From Paraescarpia echinospica (Eukaryota; Annelida; Polychaeta; Sabellida; Siboglinidae): a DNA stretch of 64,000 nucleotides. The DNA lies in contig CM034534.1 in the NCBI GenBank assembly GCA_020002185.1, forward strand, positions 60,598,448 to 60,662,447. Reading direction: 5' to 3'. Made by a program: the position numbers and the translations under genes. Positions 1-10,399 of this stretch are shown here, in pieces (position 1 is the first letter of the stretch; the number at the start of each line of letters is the position of its first letter). The notes beneath the pieces were generated by a model. The model was not told the origin of the DNA and made no database searches. It worked only from the letters and a program-made list of their open reading frames with translations.

Positions 1-39
1 AAGATCTACAATGTTACTTCCGGATACCACCTTGTTTCT

Positions 40-803
40 CTACATCATCTCGCCGCGATCGTTCCACCATACGGCACTTTTCATTTTATCGAGTAGTCTT
101 TGTGCTTTCTGCTTCATAGTTTTTGGAACGCTGTCGATGATTTCGTTTTCGATGCTCTCTTTTTCGACGATTTCATTTTCGTTAACAGGTTGTACTTTGT
201 TTTCCCCTTCACTGGGAATGTTTTTGATGACCACACACACGGGTTCTTGGATACGTTTGTTGGAAACATCGTTGTACCGACTCAATACCTGGTTATACAA
301 CACAACTTTTTCCCTCTCGTGTATATCACTTCGTTCTAATATGCTTTGCATTTCATTGTCAAGTCGTTGCAAGACACTTTCGATAGGGTTAGCAGTCGAA
401 GGACGTTGCGGTTGAATGTTTTCCAAAATACGGGGATCGACAAGGGCCATCTTCTTTGTATACTCCATGGTCACCTGAGATGGAGACGGAAATGTCTAGC
501 TTGTTGATGGAACCGTAGGTACATGTGTCATAGTGAGCGCCTGAGATGGAGACAGGAATGTCGAGCTTGTTGCTGGGGCCAGAGCACATATGTCGTAGTG
601 GGCGCCAGGACAAGTGGTTTCAGCGACGTAGCGTTTGTTAACAGTGCATAGCGACTGTGGAGACTGTGCCGTTTCAAGTTGTCCCGACGTGTGAAATGTC
701 TCTTGCAATCGGGGCACTGGAAGGCCGCCTGTGATGATGATGATGTAGGCTTATTGGCAGCTGGTAGACTAGTCCATAAGCTCATGATGTGTTTACTGTT
801 CAA
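40..803 (-). pseudogene. Broken gene: C2H2 zinc finger plus charged coiled region
   Basis: Read on the reverse strand, an opening frame (803 to about 660) carries one zinc-finger-like segment (FQCPDC, then NLKRH). The second histidine pair is spaced H-x2-H instead of the usual H-x3-5-H. A second frame then runs from about 717 to 40, interrupted by TAG at 496-498. Its distal part is a 140-residue acidic and amphipathic region that begins around MALVDPR and contains a run of E/K/N-rich helices. From memory, 'VDPR' proteins of this layout are annotated as uncharacterised in several invertebrate genomes, some beside large DNA transposons; I cannot verify this. One frame change and one stop make a decayed copy most likely, though an unseen intron is possible. 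The break lies in a 66 bp tandem duplication (about 474-608). Confidence 0.4.
474..608. repeat. 66 bp tandem duplication inside the broken zinc-finger gene
   Basis: Two consecutive diverged copies start with CCTGAGATGGAGAC at about 475 and 541. The unit is 22 codons long, so it preserves frame. The copy nearer the left edge carries the TAG that breaks the reverse-strand frame where the other copy has a sense codon. Confidence 0.75.
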
Positions 804-908
804 AAGTAAAGAACGGAATGGCTCTTGGAACTCGGCGGTCTAAGTTTGGTTTGTACAACTCGTTTTATACCTGCCTATTGCAGTGGAATTCCGTCGAATC
901 GGTGAAAT

Positions 909-1137
909 CTCACGCGATAACCTGTCTATTTGCCTGAAAGAGGAGGGATTTCACGCGATAACCCGTCTATTTGCATGAAAGAGGAGGGCTTTGACGCGAC
1001 AACCCGTCTATTTGCCTGAAAGAGGAGTGATTTGATGCGATAACCCGTCTATTTGCCTGAAAGAGGAGGGATTTGACGCGATAACCCGTCTATTTGCCTG
1101 AAAGAGGAGGGATGTCATGCAATAACCCGTTTATAGT
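909..1137. repeat. 41 bp minisatellite, about 5.5 copies
   Basis: The period is exactly 41 bp by the CACGCGATAA anchor (911, 952, 993 and onward). Copies differ at one to four positions, and the last is cut off at about 1137, where the TG-rich array begins. Confidence 0.9.
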
Positions 1138-1845
1138 ATGTGTGTTGTGTGTGTTGTGTATGTTGTGTGTTGTGTGTGTTGTGTGTGTGTGTGTGTTTTG
1201 TGTGTTGTGTGTGTTGTGTGTGTGTTGTGGGTGTTGTGTGTGTTGTGTGTGTGTGTGTGTTGTGTGTGTTGTGTGTTGTGTGTGTTGATATATGTTGTGT
1301 GTATTGTGTGTATTGTGTGTTGTGTGTGTGTGTTGTGTGTGTTGTGTGTGTTGTGTGTGTTGTGTGTGTTGTGTGTGTTGTGTGTGTGTGTGTGTTGTGT
1401 GTGTGTTTTGTGTGTGTGAGTGTGTTGTGTGTGTTGTGTGTGTTGTGTATGTTGTGGTGTTGTGTGTGTTGTGTGTTGTGTGTGTGTTGTGTATGTTGTG
1501 TGTGTTGTGTATGTTGTGTGTGTTGTGTGTGTTGTGTGTGTGTATGTGCGTGTTGTGTGTGTTGTGTGTGTGTGTCTGTTGTGCGGGAACATTGCGTATT
1601 ATTGTTATTATTGTGTTGTTATTATTGTTGTGCATTGTCATGCATTGTTGTTGTGTGTTGTTGTTGTGTGTGTTGTGTGTGTGTTGTGCGTGTGTGTGTA
1701 TTGTGTGTGTGTTGTGTGTGTTGTGTGTGTGTATTGTGTGTGTGTGTGTGTGTTGTGTGTGTGTGTTGTGTGTGTTGTGTGTGTTGTGTGTGTGTGTTGT
1801 GTGTGTGTGTTGTGTGTTGTGTGTGTTGTGTGTGTGTGTGTGTGT

Positions 1846-1876
<31 letters not shown>

Positions 1877-2028
1877 TGTGTGTGTTTGTTGTGTGTGTGT
1901 GTGTGTTGTGTGTTGTGTGTGTGTGTTGTGTGTGTTGTGTGTGTTGTGTGTGTTGTGTGTGTTGTGTGTGTTGTGTGTGTGTTGTGTGTGTTGTGTGTGT
2001 TGTGTGTGTTGTGTGTGTTGTGTGTGTA
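1138..2028. repeat. TG/TTG-rich compound microsatellite, about 890 bp
   Basis: TGTGTTG-type 7-15 bp units are repeated almost without interruption, with a short non-TG patch near 1580-1660 (TTATTATTGT). Long frames on both strands (poly Val-Cys, poly His-Thr) are artefacts of the repeat and are not genes. Confidence 0.97.
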
Positions 2029-2042
2029 ATGTTCTTCATCAA

Positions 2043-2072
2043 AGTTAATTATATATATATATATATATATAA
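2043..2072. repeat. AT dinucleotide repeat
   Basis: An uninterrupted AT run follows the TG array after a short unique spacer. Confidence 0.9.
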
Positions 2073-2149
2073 TTATATCTTTAAAATTTGAACACAATGA
2101 TAGAAAGTCTTAGTCAAGTGAAATAATACTGGTACATCTTATGTGGAAG

Positions 2150-3160
2150 GTTATTATGTTCCTGTACTGTTCTATCATAACGCTTCACTTTGTTACGTGC
2201 CTGTTTCGAAAAAGAGGTTTGCAACCTATTCGTTATTCAATAAGTTTGATGTCAAGACCACCGAGTCGTCATAGCGCATCGCGCATAGCGAGTCAATTGA
2301 AATAATAACAACGAAGAAAATTATGTACATACGTACATACATATAGGTTAAGAATGATAGCATGATAACAGGTTGAAACAATACTGTTGATCTCTAGGGA
2401 CAGATGAAACACAGATGAGACTTGAACAGGGAATACCACTTCAAAACAGTTTGCAAGCAGGCTATCAATTGCGATAAACTTGGCAAGTACAAATCTCATA
2501 TGACAAATACTGTTACATGACAAAGGGTTTGACCAAAATATTACACAGATAGCTGGTAGTTTGAGTGCTTTAGCAGATAAGTTCCTGTCTTATAATTCCC
2601 TATGACTTAAACATGAGACAAATACCCGGATGTTTTTCCAATACACAGACCATTCGTTATCAGTTTATACTGGTTTATACTGGTTTATACCGGTTTGTTT
2701 ATAGCCGGTGTTCGATATAGTTCTTACAAATGATAGCTAATAGACCTGTACTGTTCTGTCATAACGCTTCACTTTGTTACGCTCCTGTTTCGAAAAAGAA
2801 GTTTAACAACTTTGGTGTCAAGGCCACTGAATCGACATTGTGCACCGCGCGTGTTTATTTATTTAATAACGAAATTATATACATACGTACATACGTACAC
2901 ACGTATAGGTTAAGAACACCAGCATGATAAAATGCTGAAACAGTATTGTTGGTCTCTAGGCACAGATGAGATACAGATGGGTCCTGGATAGGGAGTATCA
3001 CTTCAAAACAGCTTGGAACCAGTTTGCAATCAGTTTTCAAGCGGACGCTCAAGTGAGATACGGCTGGTAAGTATAAATGTTATATGTCGATACCCGGCTG
3101 TTCTTCCAACACACAGAGCATTCGTTACGAGTTTATACCAGTTTATCCCGGTTAGTAGCG
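2150..3160. repeat. Direct duplication of a ~590 bp segment
   Basis: Two diverged copies (about 2150-2700 and 2738-3160) share several anchors in the same order. These are CATAACGCTTCACTTTGTTA (2175 and 2759), a TACATACGTACATAC block, ATAGGTTAAGAA (2343 and 2904), TCACTTCAAAACAG-like text, and a final CACAGA-CATTCGTTA block. The second copy is shorter by internal deletions. No coding frame is conserved, so this is a non-coding segmental duplication or two copies of an unrecognised repeat. Confidence 0.75.
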
Positions 3161-3180
3161 TCAGTTTTACTGTTGATGAT

Positions 3181-3400
3181 GGCACATAATGGGATTACAT
3201 TCAAGTGCGAAAGCTCAAAACAATGGCTAACCAAAGCACTACCTGTTTGTCCAACTCACCACGCGTACAGAATTACTGCGTGTACCATGACGTCACATGA
3301 TGGGATTACATTAAAGTGCACAAGTTCAAAACGCTGGCTAACCAAATCACTACCTGTTTAACCAACTCACCTCGCGTACAAAATTACTGCGCGTAGCAGT
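3181..3400. repeat. 111 bp tandem duplication containing CRE palindromes
   Basis: GGGATTACATT recurs at 3191 and 3302, giving a 111 bp period. Each unit ends near a TGACGTCA octamer. Confidence 0.85.
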
Positions 3401-3689
3401 TTAATGACGTCATACATGGTGCGCACGCTCACGCTCGCAACAAACAAACATGTCCAGACACGTCTCGAGTGCGGGTTTTATAGAAGACATGAATTTAACC
3501 ACTACCTAATAACACTAGTCCATATGTCTGACCTATGATGTATGTCGGTGTTTTACAGATTGTAGGTCAATGTTAAGCACTGGTTATGTGTTGTAGGTCG
3601 GTATATGTATGTTGTAGGTCAATGTTTGTGTGTTGTATATCAGTGTTTGTAAGTTGTTTGTCAGTGGTTATGAGCTGTAGGTCAGATAG

Positions 3690-4390
3690 GCTTTAGCCCC
3701 TATGCTTTAACATGGGGAAACTTCCTATGCTTTAACATGGGGTTTAGCCCCTATGCTTTAACATGGGCTATGTAGGGGTAAAACAAGTAGGGATAAACTG
3801 GGACCTCCAAGTCAAAATATCGTCGTATACCTTTACGATAATAGCTCCTATCCTTTAACATGGGGAGACTTCCTACGCTTTAACATGGAGAAAATGGCCT
3901 ATCTTCTAACATGGGAAAAATTTCCCTATCCTTTAACATGGAGAAAATTGGTAGGACAGGTTTCAGAGGATAATTTGGGGTAAATTGGAAGCTCCTATCC
4001 TTTAACATGGAGTTTAGCACCTATCTTTTAACATAGGGGAAATTCCCTATCGTTTAACATTGGGAAAATTGGTAGGACAGTTTTTTTGAAGACATTTGGG
4101 GCAAATCAAACCCTCGAAAAATTAAAATATAGGTAAATTTCGCTATGTTTTAACATGGGGTTTGAAGGACTAAAAATCTAGGGGTAAATTGGAACCTCGA
4201 TCTCAAAAAGTCGTCGTATACCTATACGATACATCTATTTGACGTTTTCCCCTATTTTCAAAGTCCAACTTACCCCTTTTAGACCTATACGAAATGGGTC
4301 CAAATCGGATTAGAGCAGAGTGGTGCAAGTGCAAAATCCACCAACATCCGGGTATTTCCCTATCTTTTAACATGGGACCGGAACTACTTT
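3690..4390. repeat. Dispersed ~19 bp motif array (CTTTAACATGGGG)
   Basis: At least ten imperfect copies of CCTATGCTTTAACATGGGG lie at irregular spacing, for example near 3697, 3724, 3752, 3849, 3875, 3931, 4008, 4143 and 4360. They alternate with AAATTGG-AGGACAG-like segments and twice with TCGTCGTATACCT-TACGAT. No coding potential was seen. Confidence 0.8.
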
Positions 4391-4408
4391 CTTGCACTTG
4401 CACCACTC
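4318..4408. repeat. 17 bp perfect inverted repeat (hairpin)
   Basis: Arms 4318-4334 (GAGTGGTGCAAGTGCAA) and 4392-4408 are exact reverse complements around a 57 bp loop. The hairpin sits at the right end of the AACATGGGG array, so it may mark an end of that repeat element. Confidence 0.8.
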
Positions 4409-4830
4409 CGAATCCAGCGTACACGCTGATTAACCTGACATACTACTTACCTTCAGCCGTTGCTGTCCTGAATGCTGCACTCAAATAATGTATCAGTAGA
4501 GCTGCAGTTTTAGGGTGGGTGGTGGAGGAGAGAGTGTACATGCATATGTATATTATGTGAATATAATTTAATATATTACATTAATCTGCATGTATCAGGT
4601 ATTAATTACACAGTTTCTTATCACTGTGTGTTTTGACAATGCAGACATTAAAGGAAATAACAACAAGGCATTAGCTAAAATCCGTTTTCCATGTGTACAC
4701 AAAGATTAACATTGTATGTAACATTTGACAACATTAAAAAAATACAGAAAAATAAGTTTGTAGACAAAATTCTATTTTAAACCCGTCTGTGTAGAGATTC
4801 CCGCAGAAAGTTGAAATTTAATGAGCTAGG
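4409..4830. other. AT-rich spacer, nothing recognised
   Basis: AT-rich sequence with no supported coding region or element. Confidence 0.5.
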
Positions 4831-4834
4831 CGAT

Positions 4835-4854
4835 CACGTGGTATCGTGACGTCA
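4835..4854. promoter_or_regulatory. E-box and CRE upstream of the P2X7-like exon
   Basis: CACGTG (4835-4840) and the CRE octamer TGACGTCA (4847-4854) lie 70-90 bases before the ATG at 4924, a plausible proximal promoter position. Function is inferred from motif identity and position only. Confidence 0.4.
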
Positions 4855-4923
4855 ATGCCGACTCGCGGCTTTGTTGACATCTATGCATCGCCATTGTTGT
4901 TCTCTCCATTCTCTTGTAACATC

Positions 4924-5102
4924 ATGGCTAGTGGGAGTTTCGCAGAGTTTCAAGTGAAATCATACGATTTTGAGCCACTAGCGGGAACGGTTACAGCGGA
5001 TGATTCGTCTAATTCCGCTCTTTCCGAGCGTTTCAGCGACGGTAGCGAAGAAGATGATGCGGAGTCGGACAGTCACAATGTTCGCTCATGCAACACCGAC
5101 TG
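4924..5102 (+). CDS. First exon of a P2X7-C-terminal-domain-like protein (orphan exon)
   Basis: The ATG at 4924 opens a short Ser/Asp/Glu-rich frame that starts MASGSFAEFQ and ends ...RSCNTDW. It runs into a splice donor, CTG|GTAAGC, at about 5103. Invertebrate proteins with the cysteine-rich domain found at the P2X7 receptor C terminus commonly have an acidic, low-complexity start followed by a 'N-T/V-D-W-C-x-C-G' block. The exon would stop exactly before the expected Cys cluster. I could not find a following exon with that cluster in the next kilobases, so the gene is truncated, has a distant second exon, or is a decayed copy. A start at 4846 in the same frame is possible. The family assignment is from memory of the motif. 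Confidence 0.45.
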
Positions 5103-5109
5103 GTAAGCT

Positions 5110-6050
5110 TCAACTTCATTATAATGACACATATGGTGTGAAAACTGTCGACAACAACAATTATATCGTTTTAGTACGACGTTATATTATAAAATACGGT
5201 GTCAAAGCTGTACAGAGAGTTAGCTAGAGGTTGTAGCTAAGTAGGTCATCGGACGAAGTAATTGTAAACAGACTTGTCAAAGACAAACTTCACAAAGTTA
5301 CGAACCGTCGAACGTCGTAAGCATGGTTGTCTGGTTTATGCGGATCGAGTTTAGGACGTTATAGCTACTTACGATATCACCCCTCTGGACAAAACCCACA
5401 CTTTTTTAGTTGGACAGTTGTTCGCGAGATGACCATAATATCATGACATATATAATGACAGCTCTAGATTATCATTTATTATTATGTCATTTATGTGGAA
5501 CAATAATTTTATTACTCTGAGTCTGACACATAACAATATAGCTACTATATAATCAAAATAAACTAAAATAAACATTACAACAACATGCAGAACAATTGAA
5601 TAATTATGGTAATGGGTTATAGACTGAAGGGTTATGTCCTAGACCTAGGGGTTTAGTGTAACCTTAGGGGTCTTATATGTGAGATGCTACCAGTGGGTAT
5701 ATATGTGCCCTACGACTATGTCCATAAAAATCATAAGGACATAGCATTTTTAATCACATTTTGTGTGTGACATATTTATTACAAATCCATCAAGCAAGTT
5801 TCAGAACACAGTTTTACTGGGTTGAATCATTACAAATTCATCAAGCAAGTTTCATAACACAGTGTTACTGGGATGAATCATTCCAAATGTTGGTAACTGT
5901 GTATACCTGGTAACACAATGTGAATCACCACACGGTGCACAGACAATGGTTATAAGCCAAACAACACCCATGGGAATACTTCCCCTGCAGGCAGATGAGA
6001 ATATGGCTTCAGCAAATACCCATTATAAACAAGTTATCTAGTCCATTTTG
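5110..6050. other. Non-coding spacer
   Basis: No exon recognised. A short direct repeat occurs near 5785-5890 (ACAAATCCATCAAGCAAGTTTC-like text twice, 53 bp apart). Confidence 0.5.
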
Positions 6051-6121
6051 TTGATCACTTTACCTATGACATGCTAATAAATAGCATAGCTTCACATCTA
6101 CAGACCAATTATTATCTTTAC

Positions 6122-6739
6122 AGGGCAACTTCCCATTGAGCCGAGAAACTGCTGCACTACGACATTGGTTTGGCCAGTGCAGTTTCGGCAACGTGCGAAA
6201 AGATGACGAAGTGAAGACTCTGCAACCAAGAAGTACCTCTCCCTGGAAGGGCAGCAATCTTTCCTCAAGGGAGTCTTGTTTGTAACACCCTCCTCTGTGT
6301 CAGTGTACTGGTCGACATGGTCATCGCTGTCACTGTTGCTGCTGTCACGACTAGTCGACTCATTGTCAGAGCAAACATACTCTGGATCTGCAGCAGATGT
6401 CACTTCCTCCCCGTTTTAGTCACTCGAGTCACTAATCGGACCAGTCAACAAACTGCACTGCACACTCGTTGACCTCACTGCTGATGTCACCTGCACAGCA
6501 ACCTGCTCTGATGCACAGACTGCTTGCACTCTTCTCGTGCGAGTTGATGGCCTGATGTCAACCTGAAAGCATTTGCTGCTCCTTTTTGGAGTGGAAGCTG
6601 TGACTGACTCAGGTGTGGAATCCTCTGTATCACAGGAATCCGTACGAGAGCTGTCATATTCAGTTGCTGTATCTTCAGATGACCCATTCTTGGTCGACGG
6701 TGGACTATCTCGAGCTGCTGCCAGAATGTCAGCAAATAA
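6122..6739 (-). pseudogene. Internal exon of THAP-associated protein, with nonsense codon
   Basis: On the reverse strand a pyrimidine-rich acceptor (TTGTTATTTCAG, next to 6740) opens a 618-base exon that ends at a donor CCCT|GTAAAG (exon end 6122). One frame reads through a long Ser/Thr/Asp-rich linker to a module containing YFLVAESSLRHLF, then ARCRNC and VVVQQFLGSMGSC. This matches, from memory, the start of the cysteine-paired region of a family of uncharacterised fish and invertebrate proteins that often carry an N-terminal THAP domain and look transposase-derived. TAA at 6416-6418 interrupts the frame, with the same frame continuing on both sides, so this is a point nonsense change and not a frameshift. 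The splice sites are intact. The THAP exon at 9801-10232 lies upstream on the same strand. Downstream exons were not found in the window. Confidence 0.5.
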
Positions 6740-6899
6740 CTGAAATAACAAATGACCCTTATAGAATTTGCAAAAAAATAAATTGTTGTAGGTTTCTGAC
6801 AAAAGCAAACAAAATCCTGTCTTTACCATCTTGTCAGAAAGGAGTACATCCATTTGTCTAGTCATTTGCCCAGCTTCCAAGTGTGAACAGACTGCCTAG

Positions 6900-8110
6900 C
6901 TGTGAAAAATACAAATTAATAAATTAATTTCAAGTTGCAAGGTATGTATTGTTTATTCTATGATAAAAACATCATAAATAATTGATATCACGCTTACAGA
7001 ATCTACACAGAGACATAGTTACTTTTGTTATGTTACACTTTTATGCAAACAATTACCTGGAAAATGTGACAATATATTACTTGTGAACATTTTATTTTTG
7101 GTTATAACTAATCATCTATTAAATATACAATAGATAGGTTTGCAACTTGCATTGCATTTATTGTTATTGTTTCACAACAAATGACCATTTTCACACTTGG
7201 TAGCTGGGCAACAACCCACATCCAAATGTGAACATATTTATTATTTGATAAATTTACTTGATTTTTTTAATAACACAGTTAAAAATCAAATAAATTCATT
7301 AATGACATTTTGTAACATCATTAGTAGAATCCTTATCCATTTATATAGTTACTATCATAACAATATGTGACTGCAGACATGAACAATCCTGCAATACTCA
7401 ATTTTATAGTCACTATAGGAAGCCTGCTCCAGGAGTGGTGTAATAATAATAATACCTATTAGTAACAATAAGTTGAACAAAGCACAATATAATAACAGAA
7501 ACAATGTAATAGTAACTGGCATATAATATATATACATGTTTATTAATATATGTCGCATCAAAATATAAATTTAATTATGCTTTCTGTATCCTATTGAACT
7601 AGTTTATCCAGGTTTTATGATTGCCAACATCCATCCCATGAATAATGTGGGAGCCGAATAATGGTCCTTGGTACATTTCTGAGCTTCTGTTTAAAAAAAC
7701 ATCATGACTTGTGCCAGTAATTAGCAATGCACCAAGCAGTAAGGTGTAATTACACTGATTGCAATCTATTAAATTGCAGTGACATTTCTTTTGTCTTCCA
7801 TTCATTCATGTTATACAGACATAAAATGAAAAATATGTTCTATCCGTAAACGTTGTTAGTAGATAATACAAGATACAATAGTTATATTTTTGTTCTAAAT
7901 ATTTATCTCGGTACATACTGTAGTTCCAATTCAAAATGTAATGATAATACCTTCAAATGTAATAGTATATATTGCATGATGTACATTGTCTTCGATATTC
8001 AACTGTAATAAAATGGAAACTAGGCAATAGCAATATATGACACTGTAATGTAATTCACCATAGGCCTGTGCACTGGAGTTATGAAAATACAAATCAATAA
8101 ATTACTATTG
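6900..8110. other. AT-rich intron-like sequence
   Basis: Lies between the reverse-strand THAP exon and its putative downstream exon. It has many TATA/TAAT runs, and no supported exon or mobile element. Confidence 0.5.
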
Positions 8111-8120
8111 AAATATTAAA

Positions 8121-8397
8121 AATTCTATAGTAACAAATGTAACAGTACTTGTGTGTTACAATAGTGTGTGTTATGAAAGCTGCTCTCTACTGTAAGAATT
8201 CTATAGTAACAAATGTAACAGTACTTGTGTGTTACAATAGTGTGTGTTATGTAACAGTACTTGTGTGTTACAATAGTGTGTGTTATGAAAGCTGCATCTA
8301 CTGTAAGAATTCTATAGTAACAAATGTAACAGTACTTGTGTGTTACAATAGTGTGTGTTATGAAAGCTGCATCTACTGTAAGAATTATATTTATTGA
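8121..8397. repeat. 76 bp minisatellite with 35 bp internal duplication
   Basis: AATTCTATAGTAAC anchors fall at 8121, 8197 and 8308. The last interval is 111 bp, which is 76 plus an extra 35 bp copy of the GTAACAGTACTTGTGTGTTA block. Confidence 0.9.
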
Positions 8398-8399
8398 AA

Positions 8400-9780
8400 A
8401 CATTACTTTTGAAAACTTAAACATAATATATTATTAACTCGATGAATACATACTGTAATCTACAGGGTGTTCAATGTGGTAACCATTCAATATTAATAAT
8501 AATTAATCACATCTACCTGCAAGGTTTACCAATTGCAATGGTGATCAGGGTGATGTTAGGCATGGGTTAATTGCATGGGTTAATTATAGTAATAATAAGT
8601 ATCCACATGTCACATCCATGTTACCCAGTTCCTGCCATTTCCACCTAGCATGCTTTAATTACCAGTAGATCAGGTTCAGATAACTATTTTAACTGGAGGG
8701 AGAATGCAGTGGGCCAGCTGGAGGTGGCTGGTGTATTTGTTATTCATAGCAGGAAAGACCTACAAAGTGCAATGTCAACTGGTAATTAATTAGATTTGAT
8801 CTTTGATCAGTTGACTAGGGCAAACACTACACTTAGTTCCTCAGTCAAGTGGAGGAGTCACAACAAAGGAGTCCAATTAGCTGGATTAGCAGACAGGTGC
8901 CAAACACTGTAATAAACTGTTTCTACAGAGAATACTGATGGGGGATAATTCTTCAGCAAGTCATTGATGACATAAGACTTTAGTGAGTCATGTGTCAGAG
9001 GAGGAGATTGCCAGCAACTGGTTCCAACTATGAGAGTGAGACAGACCACTTCCTAATTTTTTAATTTTTGTTTTAAATATCTAACTTATGCATGGTACTT
9101 TATGTGTACATACATTTGATGTTGATCAAAATGCATGGCACTTTCATAAAGTCCAAGTATTGTCATTTAAAAAACAACAAATGTTATGTATGAAAAATAA
9201 TAATTAATTTATGCAAATTCAACGTTAAATACATTTGAAAATATAATTATTCTTCCATCTGCAAATTCACATTGCAATGTTCTACATCCAAGTATTGCTT
9301 CTTACGGTTTAAAAAACTTATTATAACAGACTAACCTGACTCGGCAACGAGTATAATTAAAATAATTATTTCTTATTTGCATGTAAAAGTAAATAGATTA
9401 ATTAAATGCATAACTAACAAATCAGCATCAATTAATTTGCTGACGTTTTTGTTTTATTGCCTTACATTCCTGTAACCATGATAATGATAAAAACAGTCAC
9501 CTGAATCGATTTGATTACACTATCAAATTTTCCACAAAACTGAGTATATGTAGATTTATTATAGTAGTATCGTGCATAACTACAACATTTAGAATATAAG
9601 ATACTTAGGAAGAGTTCCGTGATATGATTGGAACCAATGGGATACAATGACAATAAGTTGAATAACTTATTTTGACACTTGACACACACGAGACCGTCCA
9701 GTCCAGGCATTATACTAGACCTACAGAATAATAATAGTAGATATAACATGTAAGAATTACCTTGATTCGTTGCCGCTTTC
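8400..9780. other. Intron-like sequence; one weak candidate exon near 9660-9730 (-)
   Basis: Mostly AT-rich. On the reverse strand ATTCTGTAG precedes a frame reading IMPGLDGLVCVKCQNKLFNL, which has a CxxC pair and could be a second exon of the THAP gene. It is too short to be sure. Confidence 0.25.
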
Positions 9781-9800
9781 GGTAAGCAGACCTCGTAAAT

Positions 9801-10232
9801 TCACCACTCGTCGAAGGAACCTGGTACCCCAAAGAAGCCGGCTGTAGTGACAGCGGCAGCGGAGCCTGCAGCGGCGACTGCGGCACTGGAACAACGCTTG
9901 CGAGACCCGCTTGCCTTCGACTCGGGCAAAGCGGCCGTCGATCCTGCCCGTGCCGACGCCTGTCTTCTGCGGATTGACGGCATCAATGCAGCTTCTACTG
10001 CCGGGAATATTGTTGGGACTGCATCGCTTTTAAACGATATTCGAGCACCAGGATATCCAAGGGTTGCCAACATCTCCGGATCGCGATCAAAACAGCTTTT
10101 CTCAAAATGAGCGGAGCAAAGCCGGCTGTGTTTCTTCAATAAAACTGGATCCGTAGGGAACCGAAAAAAATGGTGTGTTGCTGTATGTTTAGAAGAGTTT
10201 GCATTACAACCGAATGCCGCACAATGAACCAT
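9801..10232 (-). CDS. THAP-domain protein, first exon (internally deleted THAP domain)
   Basis: ATG at 10232-10230 on the reverse strand starts MVHCAAFGCN, the canonical start of a THAP zinc finger (C-x4-C here). HFFRFP, the second metal pair in LCSAHFEKSCF, and the C-terminal DAVPTIF (the AVPTIF box) follow, so the C2-CH ligands are present. Between FPTDPVLLKK and HSRLCSAHF the usual ~15-residue stretch with the conserved tryptophan is absent, with no splice signal there to explain it. An Ala/Ser/Arg-rich, GC-rich tail follows. The frame stops (TGA) just after a potential donor, GAGTG|GTGAAT, near 9801. THAP domains bind DNA and are shared with P-element transposases. Together with the damaged exon at 6122-6739 this is likely one decaying or unusual gene. 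The start was chosen because the THAP domain begins at the Met. Confidence 0.7.
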   Translation of the reverse strand: MVHCAAFGCNANSSKHTATHHFFRFPTDPVLLKKHSRLCSAHFEKSCFDRDPEMLATLGYPGARISFKSDAVPTIFPAVEAALMPSIRRRQASARAGSTAALPESKASGSRKRCSSAAVAAAGSAAAVTTAGFFGVPGSFDEW

Positions 10233-10321
10233 GATGATATTCGCATTACACAGCCACCTCTGCTGTCGTATTGCTGAGAATGAATGTAAACAAGCGGTCG
10301 CTGTATCGGCAGAGTCAACTC

Positions 10322-10329
10322 TGACGTCA
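10322..10329. promoter_or_regulatory. CRE octamer upstream of THAP gene
   Basis: TGACGTCA lies 90 bases upstream of the THAP ATG on the reverse strand, a position like that of the CRE before the P2X7-like exon. Confidence 0.35.
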
Positions 10330-10399
10330 CATCTCGGCATCCCGAAAAGCGCGCCAAAAATATGCATATTCGAAAATGTCCGGATGTACAGCATAAAAT

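Noticed and set aside
1090..2097. Long open frames on both strands over the TG array
   Set aside because: Frames consist only of Val/Cys or His/Thr runs produced by the dinucleotide-like repeat.
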